Shown here: positions 36,391-44,395 of the stretch, one piece after another
How positions within the stretch are numbered: position 1 is the stretch's first letter
Layout: each line of letters opens with the position of its first letter
NCBI GenBank assembly: GCA_963729875.1
Contig: CAVSPR010000002.1
Location: 186,001-250,000 of the forward strand
Length of the DNA stretch: 64,000 bases
Reading direction: 5' to 3'
Source of the DNA: DATBSL01 sp963729875
Lineage (GTDB): Bacteria; Acidobacteriota; Vicinamibacteria; Fen-336
The notes under the pieces: model-generated
What the model saw: the letters and a program-made list of their open reading frames with translations, nothing else
The model's database searches: none
Told to the model about the DNA's origin: nothing
Translations under genes and position numbers: made by a program

Positions 36391-37122
36391 ATGAAGGTCG
36401 AGCACCACGTCTGGCACACGTCCCGCCTGGGGCGGGACATGGGCATCCGCGTCTACGGCCACTGGGGCCCGCCCGTCCTCGTCTTCCCCACGAGCGGCGG
36501 CGACGAGTGGGAGTTCGAGCGGCAGGGGATGCTCGACGCCCTCGGCCACCACGTGGACGGGGGCAAGGTCAAGCTGTTCTGCGTCAACTCCGTCAACGAC
36601 CAGAGCTGGTACGACAAGGGCGCGCACCCGCGCCACCGCTCGTACGTCCAGGCGATGTACGACAGCTACGTGGCGGAGGAAGTCGTCCCGTTCGTCCACA
36701 CGCACTGCCAGGCGCCCGGCATCGCCCTCACCTCGACCGGTGCCTCCTTCGGCGCCTACCACGCGGTGAACAGCCTGCTGAAGCACCCGCAGGTGTTCCG
36801 CCGGTGCCTCGGCCTCTCCGGCGTCTACGACCTGCGCCGCTTCATGGACGGGGACTACGACGACAACTTCTACTTCAACAACCCCGTCGACTACGTGGCG
36901 AGCCTCTCGGATCCCTGGTACCTCGACCAGCTCGCCCAGGACGACATCCGCCTGGTGACCGGCTGCGGGCCCTACGAAGACGCGCGGCCGACCTACCAGC
37001 TCTCGGGTGTGCTCTGGTCCCGCGGCATCCGGCACTCGGTCGACGACTGGGGGCCGGACGGGGGCCACGACTGGCCGTTCTGGAAGCGGCAGCTGGACGA
37101 GTACTTCGCTCAGCTGTACTGA
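36391..37122 (+). CDS. Alpha/beta-hydrolase-type esterase
   Basis: A 243-residue protein of the esterase-D-like group. The nucleophile motif is STGASFGAYHAVN (GxSxG as GASFG) near residue 115. The likely acid and His residues are in the C-terminal part (RHSVDDWGPDGGHDWPFW, His in GGHDW). No signal peptide is seen, so cytoplasmic. The SD caggaggga precedes ATG. The stop is two bases from the REP-like palindrome. Natural substrate unknown. Confidence 0.88.
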   Translation: MKVEHHVWHTSRLGRDMGIRVYGHWGPPVLVFPTSGGDEWEFERQGMLDALGHHVDGGKVKLFCVNSVNDQSWYDKGAHPRHRSYVQAMYDSYVAEEVVPFVHTHCQAPGIALTSTGASFGAYHAVNSLLKHPQVFRRCLGLSGVYDLRRFMDGDYDDNFYFNNPVDYVASLSDPWYLDQLAQDDIRLVTGCGPYEDARPTYQLSGVLWSRGIRHSVDDWGPDGGHDWPFWKRQLDEYFAQLY

Positions 37123-37168
37123 GGGGTCAGGTCTTGAATTGTGATGTCACAATTCAAGACCTGACCCC
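37123..37168. repeat. REP-like perfect palindrome (22-bp arms, 2-base loop)
   Basis: The sequence from ggggtcaggtcttg onward is mirrored exactly after the dinucleotide tg. Arms are 37123-37144 and 37147-37168. Base composition is strikingly AT-richer than the surroundings. From memory, ggggtcaggtcttgaatt-type units flank REP-associated Y1 (TnpA-like) transposase genes in several phyla; no such gene is in this window. It may also act as the esterase terminator. Confidence 0.7.
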
Positions 37169-37292
37169 TTCCGTTCGCCGGCTCGCGGTTGGCCGGTGCG
37201 GACCGGGCGTTGACCGAATTTCACGACTCCGCCGGGCCTGGGGGCCGTAGTTCACTGCGGACCCGCCGGGGTCGAGCCGACAGGAGACGATA

Positions 37293-38492
37293 GTGACGGA
37301 CCTCAAAGGCGAGCTGGCCTCCCTGAAGATCGACCGGACCCGCAGGAAGTCGAGCCCGTGGCGCTGGCCCGTGCTGCTGCTCGTGCCCGCCGCGCTCGCC
37401 CTCCTGGTCCTCTACGGCCTGCGTGCCCGGCAGGCCTTCTCCGCGGTCGAGGTCGAAACGACGACGGTCGGGGTCAGCCGCGACGTCGCGCCGAGTGCGG
37501 GCACGCCGATCCTGACCGCCTCGGGCTACGTGGTCGCCCGCCGGAAGGCCGTCGTCTCGGCCAAGATCCAGGGCCGGCTCTCCGAGCTGCGCGTCGAGGA
37601 GGGCAGCGTCGTGCGCGAGGGCGAGGTGATCGCCCGTCTCGAGTCGATCGACTACGAGGCCGCGGTCGTCCGCTCACGGGCGGCGGTGCAGCGGGCCGAG
37701 GCCGACCTCGCCGAGTACGTCCGGCAGCTCAAGCTGGCCGAAGACCTCGCCGCCCAGAGAATCGTCGCCGTCGACCAGCGCGACGCCGCCGCGAGCCGGG
37801 TGAAGATCGCCGAGGCGGCGGTGGCCCAGGCGAAGGCGGACCTCGCGTACGCCGACGCGCAGCTGCAGAACACGGTCATCCGCGCCCCCTTCGGCGGCGT
37901 GGTGGTCAAGAAGATGGCCGAGGTGGGGGAGAGCGTCGCCCCCATTCCCCCGGGAGTGAACATCTCGACCTCCTCGGGCGCGATCGTCGCCCTCGCCGAC
38001 CTCGCCACGCTCGAGGTGGAGGCGGACGTGGCCGAGGCCAACGTGGCCAAGGTGCAAAACGGCCAGCCGGCGGAGGTCACGGTCGAGGCCATCCCCGACA
38101 AGCGCTACAAGGCCGTGCTGCGGCAGGTCATCCCGACCGCCGACCGCACGAAGGCCACGGTCATGGTCAAGGTCACGATCCTCGACAAGGACAAGGACCT
38201 GAAGCCCGAGATGAGCGCCAAGGTCACCTTCCTCGAGCCCGAGAGGAAGGAGGCCACCCCGGCCGCGGCCGCCGCGCCGGTGGTGCTGGTGCCACGCGAA
38301 TCCGTGGTCTCCCGCGACGGCAAGCCCACCGTCTTCCTCGTGCGCGAGGGCCGGGCGCAGGCGCGGGCGGTCGTCCTCGGGACCGAGCGGAGGGGCCAGG
38401 TGATCGTCGAGGAGGGCCTCGCCGGCGGCGAGACGCTGGTGGCCCGGCCGAAGGACGATCTCCGGGACGGCGCCCCGGTGAAGGTGAAGTAG
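37293..38492 (+). CDS. RND/MacA-type periplasmic adaptor (HlyD family)
   Basis: A 399-residue membrane-fusion protein. One N-terminal membrane helix (WRWPVLLLVPAALALLVLYG) leads to the periplasm. The biotinyl-lipoyl-like half motifs are ASGYVVARRKAVVSAKIQGR and VIRAPFGGVVVKKMAEVGE, flanking an alpha-helical hairpin of about 80 residues. Beta-barrel and proximal domains follow to VKVK. It bridges the ABC permeases downstream to an outer-membrane channel for export. The GTG start is preceded by SD caggagacg. Confidence 0.92.
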   Translation: MTDLKGELASLKIDRTRRKSSPWRWPVLLLVPAALALLVLYGLRARQAFSAVEVETTTVGVSRDVAPSAGTPILTASGYVVARRKAVVSAKIQGRLSELRVEEGSVVREGEVIARLESIDYEAAVVRSRAAVQRAEADLAEYVRQLKLAEDLAAQRIVAVDQRDAAASRVKIAEAAVAQAKADLAYADAQLQNTVIRAPFGGVVVKKMAEVGESVAPIPPGVNISTSSGAIVALADLATLEVEADVAEANVAKVQNGQPAEVTVEAIPDKRYKAVLRQVIPTADRTKATVMVKVTILDKDKDLKPEMSAKVTFLEPERKEATPAAAAAPVVLVPRESVVSRDGKPTVFLVREGRAQARAVVLGTERRGQVIVEEGLAGGETLVARPKDDLRDGAPVKVK

Positions 38493-38495
38493 TGG

Positions 38496-38509
38496 GACCT
38501 GACCCCTTC
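38496..38509. repeat. Solitary half of the REP-like arm
   Basis: The 14 bases gacctgaccccttc repeat the right end of the palindrome at 37155-37170 in the same orientation, just after the adaptor stop. There is no partner arm. It could be a remnant of a second REP copy. Confidence 0.4.
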
Positions 38510-38621
38510 GTCCCTCGTCCCCCTGAGTGCATCTCCTCGGGACAGTCGGTTAGAATAGCCGGCAATTCCTCAACCTCGAGACGGAAGCAGCACGCGAGCT
38601 CTGCGTGCCGGGAGAGTACTC

Positions 38622-39293
38622 ATGTCGATGGTCGACGTTCGCAACGTCACGAAGGTCTACCGGCGTGACGCCGAGGAGCTGGTCGTGCTGAACGGCCTCA
38701 GCCTGAAGGTCGAGGAGGGGGACTTCGCCGCTCTCATGGGCCCCTCGGGCTCGGGCAAGTCCACTCTCCTCAACCTCATCGCCGGCATCGACAAGCCCAC
38801 CTCGGGCGAGGTGGTCGTGGCCGGGACCGACGTGGCCCGGCTCGACGAGACGGGGCTCGCCGAGTTCCGCAGCCACAACGTGGGCTTCATCTTCCAGTTC
38901 TACAACCTCATCCCGGTCCTGACCGCCACCGAGAACGTGGAGCTGCCGCTCCTGCTCACCCACCTCTCGAAGGCCGAGCGCCGCGAGCGGGCCGCGACCG
39001 CCCTCAAGGTGGTCGGCCTCGCCGACCGGGCCGGGCACTACCCCCGGCAGCTCTCGGGAGGGCAGGAGCAGCGCGTCGCCATCGCCCGGGCCATCGTCAC
39101 CGACCCCAGGGTGCTGGTGGCGGACGAGCCCACCGGCGACCTCGACGCGAAGAGCGCGTTCGAGATCCTCGACCTGATGCAGACCCTGAATCGCGACTTC
39201 AGGAAGACGATCGTGATGGTGACCCACGACCCGCGGGCCGCCGAGCGGGCCCACACCCAGCACCACCTCGAGAAGGGCGTCCTTCGGGACTGA
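38622..39293 (+). CDS. MacB/LolD-type ABC transporter ATP-binding protein
   Basis: A 223-residue ATPase. Walker A is MGPSGSGKSTLLNLI, the Q-loop is FIFQFYNLIPVLT, the signature is LSGGQEQRVAIARA, Walker B is VLVADEPTGDLD, and the switch His is in MVTHDPRAAE. The NLIPVLTATENVELP stretch is typical of the lipoprotein-release and macrolide-export group. It would power the two FtsX-type permeases that follow. The 129 bases upstream hold the half-repeat and no clear promoter. Confidence 0.95.
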   Translation: MSMVDVRNVTKVYRRDAEELVVLNGLSLKVEEGDFAALMGPSGSGKSTLLNLIAGIDKPTSGEVVVAGTDVARLDETGLAEFRSHNVGFIFQFYNLIPVLTATENVELPLLLTHLSKAERRERAATALKVVGLADRAGHYPRQLSGGQEQRVAIARAIVTDPRVLVADEPTGDLDAKSAFEILDLMQTLNRDFRKTIVMVTHDPRAAERAHTQHHLEKGVLRD

Positions 39294-39330
39294 CTCCTGG
39301 CTCTCCAGCCAGGACAAGCGGGAGAACCCC

Positions 39331-40563
39331 ATGAAGTTCCTGCCTTACCTGCTCAAGCACCTCCGGCGGAACTGGTTCCGCACGGCGCTCACCGTCCTCG
39401 CGATGGCGGTCTGCATCTTCCTCTTCTGCACGCTGCAGTCGGTGCTCGCCGAGATCGGCGCCCTCCTCGACAGCACCAGCGCCAAGCGCCTCGTCGTCCG
39501 CAACTCGGTGAGCATCGTGTTCGACGTGCCCATCGCCTACGGGGCGCGGATCCAGTCCGTGCCCGGCGTCGAGCGCGTGGCGATGACGAACTGGTTCGGG
39601 GGCTCGCTGCCGGCGAAGAAGGAAGGCAAGGCCGACGAGGGCGACGCGTCCTCGACCACGGACTGGAGCAACTTCTTCCCGAACCTCGCGGTGGAGCTCG
39701 AGCCCTTCTTCGCGATGTACCCCGAGTACCAGGTGCCCCCCGACCAGTACCAGGCGCTCCTCCAGGACCAGCGCGGCTGCGCGATCGGGAGGAAGCTCGC
39801 CAACAAGTTCGGATGGAAGATCGGCGACACCTTCTTCCTCGAGAGCTTCATCCCCCCGCACCGCAAGGCGGACGGCCCCTTCGAGTTCGTCGTCCGGGCC
39901 ATCTTCGACGCCGATCCGGTGAAGCACCCGGGCACCGACACGAACCTGATGCTGTTCAGCCGGAAGTACCTCTACGAAGCCACCGGGAGAAGGCTCCAGG
40001 CGGGCACCTACTACGTCGAGATCCAGGACCCGGAGAAAGCGGGCGAGGTGAGCGCCGCGATCGACGCCCTCTTCGCGAACTCCGACGCCCAGACCCGCAC
40101 CGAGACCGAGAAGGCCTTCGCCGCGAGCTTCGTGGCGATGGCGGGGAACCTGGCCCTCCTCCTGAACGGGATCGGGATCGCGGTGACCTTCACCATCCTG
40201 CTCGTCGTCGCCAACACGATGAGCATCGCGGTCCGAGAGCGACGCACCGAGATCGCGGTCCTGAAGACCCTCGGGTTCACCAGCCGGCAGGTGATGGGGC
40301 TCGTGGTGGCGGAGTCGGTCCTGATCGGCGTGTTGGGGGGCGGCCTCGGCATCGGCTCCGCGCAGGGGATGATGTGGCTCCTCAGCCACACGCCGGGGAT
40401 CCGGGACGCACTCGCCGGCATCGGGCTCTCCGAGCTGAGCCTCCGGCCCCTCGTGGCCGGCCTCGGCTTCGCCAACTCCGTCTTCCTCGGCTTCGTCGCC
40501 GGCTTCGTGCCCGCCCTCGGCGCCTACCGCGCGCGCATCACCGACATGCTCCGGACGGTGTGA
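39331..40563 (+). CDS. FtsX-type ABC transporter permease
   Basis: A 410-residue permease with an N-terminal membrane helix (FRTALTVLAMAVCIFLFCTL), a large periplasmic MacB-like domain, and three C-terminal helices including the FtsX segment TFTILLVVANTMSIAVRERRTE. ERRTEIAVLKTLGF is the cytoplasmic coupling motif. It starts 37 bases after the ATPase. It forms an exporter with the neighbouring ATPase, permease and adaptor; the cargo is unknown. Confidence 0.92.
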   Translation: MKFLPYLLKHLRRNWFRTALTVLAMAVCIFLFCTLQSVLAEIGALLDSTSAKRLVVRNSVSIVFDVPIAYGARIQSVPGVERVAMTNWFGGSLPAKKEGKADEGDASSTTDWSNFFPNLAVELEPFFAMYPEYQVPPDQYQALLQDQRGCAIGRKLANKFGWKIGDTFFLESFIPPHRKADGPFEFVVRAIFDADPVKHPGTDTNLMLFSRKYLYEATGRRLQAGTYYVEIQDPEKAGEVSAAIDALFANSDAQTRTETEKAFAASFVAMAGNLALLLNGIGIAVTFTILLVVANTMSIAVRERRTEIAVLKTLGFTSRQVMGLVVAESVLIGVLGGGLGIGSAQGMMWLLSHTPGIRDALAGIGLSELSLRPLVAGLGFANSVFLGFVAGFVPALGAYRARITDMLRTV

Positions 40564-40565
40564 CC

Positions 40566-41738
40566 ATGGCCCTCCCGCTTCAATACAACGTCCGCAACGT
40601 CCGGGTGCGCTGGCAGCTCACCCTCCTCGCCGTGGGCGGCATCGCGCTCGTGGTGGCGGTCTTCGCCGTCCTCATGTCGATGTCCGCGGGCTTCGAGGCC
40701 GCCCTGCGCTCGACCGGCCGCACCGACAACGCGATCGATCGTGCAGCGGGGGTCGGGCTCCGAGCTGACCTCGGAGGTGCCCCTCGCCGACCGCAACATG
40801 ATCGTGGTGGACGACCGCGTGGCCCGGGACGCGCAGGGCCGGCCCCTCGCTTCGTGGGAGCTGGTGGTCGTGGTCGGCCTGCCCCGCGCGAGCGACGGGC
40901 AGCCGGCGAACGTGACCCTGCGCGCGGTCGACCCCGCGGGCGTTCGAGGTGCGGGGGGGAATCACGGTCGTCGAGGGCCGCAGCTTCACCCCCGGCCTCG
41001 ACGAGGTGATCGTCGGCCGGAAGCTCACCGCCCGCATCAAGGGGCTCGAGCTGGGCGGCAACGTCAAGTACCAGCAGAAGCTCTTCAGGATCGTCGGCTT
41101 CTTCGAGTCCACCGGGGGGGCGTTCGAGAGCGAGGTGTGGGGCGACTACGACACGTTCGCCGCCATCTTCCAGCGCGGGGCCGGCAGCAACTCCCTGGTC
41201 GTCCGGATGAAGGACCCGGCGACCATCCCCGAGCTCGACCGCTGGATCCGGGCCCAGCCGCAGATGCAGCTGCAGGCGGTGGGCGAGAGGAAGTACTACG
41301 AGGAGCAGGCGGGACCGCTCGCCCGGATGCTCCGGGGGCTGGCCACCTTCGTCGCGGTCGTCATGGGCATCGGCGCCGTCTTCGGCGCCATCAACACCAT
41401 GTACGCGATCGTCTCCGCCCGCACCCGCGAGATCGGCACCCTGCGCGCCCTCGGCTTCTCGCGCCGCGCGATCCTCGTCGTCGTTCCTGATCGAGTCCGT
41501 GATCCTGGCGGTGATCGGAGGGGCGATCGGGTGCCTGCTGGCCTTCCCGATGAACGGCTTCACCACCGGCACCGGGCAGACCCAGAGCTTCAGCGAGATC
41601 GCCTTCGCGTTCCGGATCACCCCGCAGATCGTCCTCACCGGCATGGCCTTCGCGGTCGTCATGGGCATCCTGGGCGGGCTGCTGCCCGCGCTGCGGGGCG
41701 CGCGGCTGCCGATCACCTCGGCGCTGAGGGCGGCCTGA
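40566..41738 (+). CDS. Second FtsX-type ABC permease (three frame changes)
   Basis: About 388 residues spread over three frames, homologous in layout to the preceding permease. Frame changes lie near 40737 (gatcgatc, a four-base duplication would explain it), near 40945 and near 41482. Corrected joins read TDNAI-VQRGSGSELTSE, VDP-AFEVRGGITVVEG and AILVV-FLIESVILAV. The coupling motif SARTREIGTLRALGFS and the last helices (VVMGILGGLLPALRGARLP) are intact in sequence. Start ATG is two bases after the previous stop. As given it would be non-functional; sequencing indels are the likeliest cause. Confidence 0.82.
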
Positions 41739-41740
41739 CC

Positions 41741-41778
41741 CCCTCGGGCGGCCCCGAAACGAGCGGGCCGCCCGAGGG
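41741..41778. terminator. 14-bp GC-rich inverted repeat after the export operon
   Basis: Arms 41741-41754 and 41765-41778 pair perfectly around cgaaacgagc, starting two bases after the permease stop. There is no T-run. The position favours a terminator or RNA 3'-end-stabilising role. Confidence 0.5.
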
Positions 41779-41788
41779 ACCTCGAAAG

Positions 41789-41840
41789 CCCCGGTGAAGG
41801 CCCGTCCCGGGAAGGCCCCGGTGAAGCCCGGTGAAGGCCG
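41789..41840. repeat. Short direct repeats (ccggtgaag) ahead of a lipoprotein gene
   Basis: Exact ccggtgaag copies start at 41791, 41818 and 41828, with an imperfect copy (ccgggaagg) near 41808. Spacing is irregular. They lie between the hairpin and the lipoprotein ATG. They could be binding sites or simple replication slippage products. Confidence 0.4.
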
Positions 41841-41872
41841 GTCCCCCTCTCCTGTGGCAAGATGACCCCTCC

Positions 41873-42423
41873 ATGACGCGCTCTGCTCTCGCCCTCCTCC
41901 TGCTCCTCGGCGTCGCCGCCTGCACCGACCGCGACGCGCCGCGGCCGGTCCCCGTGGCCGACCGCGACCCGGCGGACGACGCCACGCGGCCCCTGTCGAG
42001 CCGCGAGGCCCTCCCGCCGGCACCACCCGAGCCGCCCCGGCCGTCGACCCCGACGACCCGGCCGAGCCCGGCATCCCCGACCTCGCACGCCTGGCGCGCT
42101 ACGTCTACAAGACGATGCAGCGGCACGGAGAGGTCTGCCCGTTCGGCAACCCCCTCCGGGACCGGCTGCACTTCGCCTTCGAGATCGAGGTCAATGCCGG
42201 GCGGATGACGCGCGTCGGACTGGGACACGTCGGCCACGGCCCGGAGGCGGGCGACGAGATCCACCCGATCCCCCAGGCGCAGTGGCCCCGCGAGCTCACG
42301 GCGTACGCGACCTGCCTCGAGCCCCACCTGAAGGCCGTGGTCATGGCCCCCTCGCCCGCGGACGGGACCTACGAGCCCGTCTACAGCTTCACGGGGAACC
42401 CGGCAGGCCAGGCCGCCCACTGA
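41873..42423 (+). CDS. Lipoprotein of unknown function (frameshifted)
   Basis: About 183 residues after correction. The signal and lipobox (ALLLLLGVAAC) begin at ATG 41873. A Pro-rich linker follows. Between about 42000 and 42040 one base appears missing; the other frame continues VDPDDPAEPGIPDLARLARY and then RHGEVCPFGNPLRDRLHF to the stop. A Cys pair (EVCPFG, ATCLEP) may form a disulfide in the mature beta-rich domain. No family recognised. It converges with the thioredoxin-like gene after seven bases. Confidence 0.7.
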
Positions 42424-42430
42424 GGCGCGC

Positions 42431-42886
42431 TCAGCGGGGACGCCGAGCGAGGTCGAGGAACGCGAGGGCGAGAAGGGCGCCGCCGAGGCCGACGAGCAGC
42501 CACCGCGGGCCGGCGGCGAGGCCGATCGCGACGAGCCCCAGGCCGGCGAGGGCCCGGAGCGAGCGCTCGAGAGGCGAGAGGCGCGACGGAGCCGCCGGGG
42601 CTCCGCCGAGGGACGCCTCGAAGACGGCCCGCACGTCCGCCGCTCCCGCCGTACCCAGCCTGCGAGCGACCTGGCGGCCGTCGCGCAGCGCGACGAGCAG
42701 CGGCACGGCGAAGCCACCGAGCGCTCGGGCGCTGTCGGGATCGACGGCCGCGTCCACGGCGACGACCGTGACGCGGCCCTGGTACTCGGAGCCGACCGAC
42801 TCCACGACGGGCCGCAGGGCCCGGCACTGTGCTCAGCCGGGGGTGGTGACGAACGCGACCACCGCCCCCGGCTGACGGAGCCTCAT
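42431..42886 (-). CDS. Membrane-anchored thioredoxin-like protein with in-frame TGA (candidate selenoprotein, UxxC)
   Basis: One open frame from ATG 42886 to the stop at 42431 is interrupted only by TGA at 42835-42833 (codon 18). Read through, it gives AVVAFVTTPG-U-AQCRALRPV, aligning with the thioredoxin WCxxCRxxxPxxxE motif, so TGA occupies the nucleophilic Cys position exactly. The fold continues with VTVVAVDAAVD and the cis-Pro strand FAVPLLVALRDG. The C-terminal 45 residues (LERSLRALAGLGLVAIGLA, then a second hydrophobic helix) resemble DUF2892. The protein would be a 151-residue membrane-tethered redox enzyme. The ATG overlaps the DUF2892 stop. A GTG at 42805 would give a protein without an active site. 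A Cys-to-stop error is the alternative. Confidence 0.7.
42808..42823 (-). promoter_or_regulatory. SECIS-like hairpin after the in-frame TGA
   Basis: On the mRNA strand, nine bases after the UGA, CGGGCC pairs perfectly with GGCCCG around the four-base loop CUGC. The apical loop is 16-19 bases from the UGA, within the distance typical for bacterial SECIS elements, and contains a G. The first-two-loop-bases G preference is not strictly met. In such GC-rich DNA a chance hairpin is possible. Confidence 0.4.
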
Positions 42887-43085
42887 CAGGCCTTCTTGGT
42901 GCGGAAGCCGAGGAGCGGGTAGGCCGGGCAGAAGCCGATGATGCCGGTCAGGAGGGGCAGGAACCCCAGCCACTTGAACACGACCCCGAGCGTCCCCGCC
43001 ACGACGCCCCCCAGCCCAGGTAGAGGAGCGCGAGCCCCGCCACCACCCGGATCGCCCTGTCCCAGCCCGCTTCGTTCACTGGCAT
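42886..43085 (-). CDS. DUF2892 (YgaP-type) small membrane protein, one base missing
   Basis: About 66 residues: NEAGWDRAIRVVAGLALLYL, then LPLLTGIIGFCPAYPLLGF, the standard DUF2892 two-helix pattern. The frames join if the G6 run near 43015 had one more G. The SD gggggag lies upstream of ATG 43085. Its stop overlaps the start of the thioredoxin-like gene (ATGA). DUF2892 is fused to rhodanese in E. coli YgaP and is a membrane platform for sulfur or redox domains, matching its neighbour here. Confidence 0.72.
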
Positions 43086-43172
43086 CTCTAGGCTCCCCCT
43101 GGCCTGATCCCGTCGGTTTGCCTCTGAGACGGGAGAAGTGGCGCAAGGTTACACCCGGACCAGGCGGGCGCG

Positions 43173-44027
43173 TCACCGAACTGGAGTGTTGGTCCCCCCG
43201 ACGGCCTGCCAGCGCCCGTCGCGCTTGACGAACAGGTCGGTGTAGCGGCTCTTTCCGTCGAACGGCTTGCCGCCCGAGGTCCCCTTCATCCTGACCAGGC
43301 CGTGGACGACCGCGGTGTCGCCGAAGACGGACGCCTGCTCCTCGGACCCCTCGGCGATCTCGAAGCGCGCGGCTCCGCTGCGCAAGGCGGCGAGGAGCTG
43401 TGGGCGAGAGAAGGCTGCGCCCTCGAACGAGGCCACCCAGTCCGGGGCGAGGATCCCCTCGAGCGCCTTCGTGTCGGCCTTCGCGAGGGCGACCGCCCAG
43501 TCCTTCTCCAGCTGGACGAGCGCCCGCTCGTCGGCCCCATCCGCGGTCGTGCCGGGCATCGGTTGATCGCTGCTGGAGATCAGCCACTCCACTTTCCAGG
43601 CGTCCCCGATCTTCCGATACAGGGCGATCCAGCCGCCGCGGTCGCGGATCGGGGCCGTCCGGCCCACGGGATTGAGGGTGGTCGCCCACTCGCCCCTGGC
43701 GACCACCCGGTCGCCGAGCCCATGGGCGGCGAGGACCTTCCCCTCGAAGTCCAGGGCGGACGCCTGCTCGAACACCGAACGGTACATGGCCCGAAATTCT
43801 TCCGGGCCGTTCAGGGCTGGCGCGTTCGCTCGAATGCCGACCGCGTCCGCTGCGAACAAGCTCGCGAGCCCGTCCGCGTCCCTCGCGTCTGCCGCCTTCG
43901 CGTAGTCGGCCGTCACCTTCTCGGCGACGGCGCGGGCGGCCGCGTCGTCGCCCTTCGGCGCGCAGGCGCCCGCGGCCAGCGGCAGGGCCAACAGCACGGT
44001 CAGCGCACACAGCGAATCTCTCCTCAC
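43173..44027 (-). CDS. Lipoprotein with two NTF2-like (SnoaL/DUF4440) domains
   Basis: A 284-residue lipoprotein. I choose GTG 44027 because a perfect AAGGAGG sits six bases before it and the signal with lipobox LAAGAC begins there; the frame extends upstream without such a signal. Residues of about 30-150 form one NTF2-like domain (KAADARDADGLASLFAADAV; YRKIGDAWKVEWLI). Residues 165-284 form a second (ALAKADTKALEGILAPDWVA; LFVKRDGRWQAVGGTNT). Such domains bind small hydrophobic ligands; enzymatic activity cannot be assigned. Confidence 0.87.
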   Translation of the reverse strand: MRRDSLCALTVLLALPLAAGACAPKGDDAAARAVAEKVTADYAKAADARDADGLASLFAADAVGIRANAPALNGPEEFRAMYRSVFEQASALDFEGKVLAAHGLGDRVVARGEWATTLNPVGRTAPIRDRGGWIALYRKIGDAWKVEWLISSSDQPMPGTTADGADERALVQLEKDWAVALAKADTKALEGILAPDWVASFEGAAFSRPQLLAALRSGAARFEIAEGSEEQASVFGDTAVVHGLVRMKGTSGGKPFDGKSRYTDLFVKRDGRWQAVGGTNTPVR

Positions 44028-44152
44028 CGGGAACCTCCTTCTGGTGTCGATGCGCACTTCGTACACCCGGTGCGGCCCGGGAGGGCATTGGAAAAGCCTT
44101 GGAATGGACCTTCTCTCTGGTGGAGCGGCGGGGGCTGGCCGACGTCCTAGCC

Positions 44153-44395
44153 CTAGCGCGAGCCCGTTTCCCGGCAGGCCTTCTCGAGGCGCCGGAGGAG
44201 AGCCTCGCGGCGGGCGGGGTCGAGGACGGGGCTCGCCGCTGCCCGGTACAGCAGGATCGTGCACTGCGTCGTGTCGAGGACGAGGTGGCACTTGTCGCAG
44301 TCGGCGAGGTGGGCCTCCAGCCCGGCCCGGCGCTCGGGCGCGAGCGTCCCGTCGATGTAGTCCGACAGGTCCTGCAGGAGATGGGCGCAGCTCAC
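44153..44395 (-). CDS. Zinc-finger (zf-HC2) anti-sigma factor
   Basis: An 80-residue protein with the anti-sigma zinc motif: an early Cys-Ala-His (CAHLLQDLSDYIDG) and HLADCDKCHLVLD, giving HxxxCxxC ligands. There is no membrane helix, so it is a soluble, probably redox- or ligand-responsive anti-sigma factor. The GTG overlaps the ECF sigma stop (GTGA), the usual arrangement for a sigma/anti-sigma pair. Confidence 0.88.
   Translation of the reverse strand: MSCAHLLQDLSDYIDGTLAPERRAGLEAHLADCDKCHLVLDTTQCTILLYRAAASPVLDPARREALLRRLEKACRETGSR

Noticed and set aside
40566..41738. Programmed +1 ribosomal frameshifting in the second ABC permease and other broken genes
   Set aside because: Junctions share no slippery sequence, occur several times in one gene, and affect unrelated families; sequencing indels are simpler.
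42431..42805. A 124-residue protein starting at GTG 42805
   Set aside because: This start removes the active-site loop and first strand of the thioredoxin fold; the frame is open upstream to an ATG that overlaps the DUF2892 stop.
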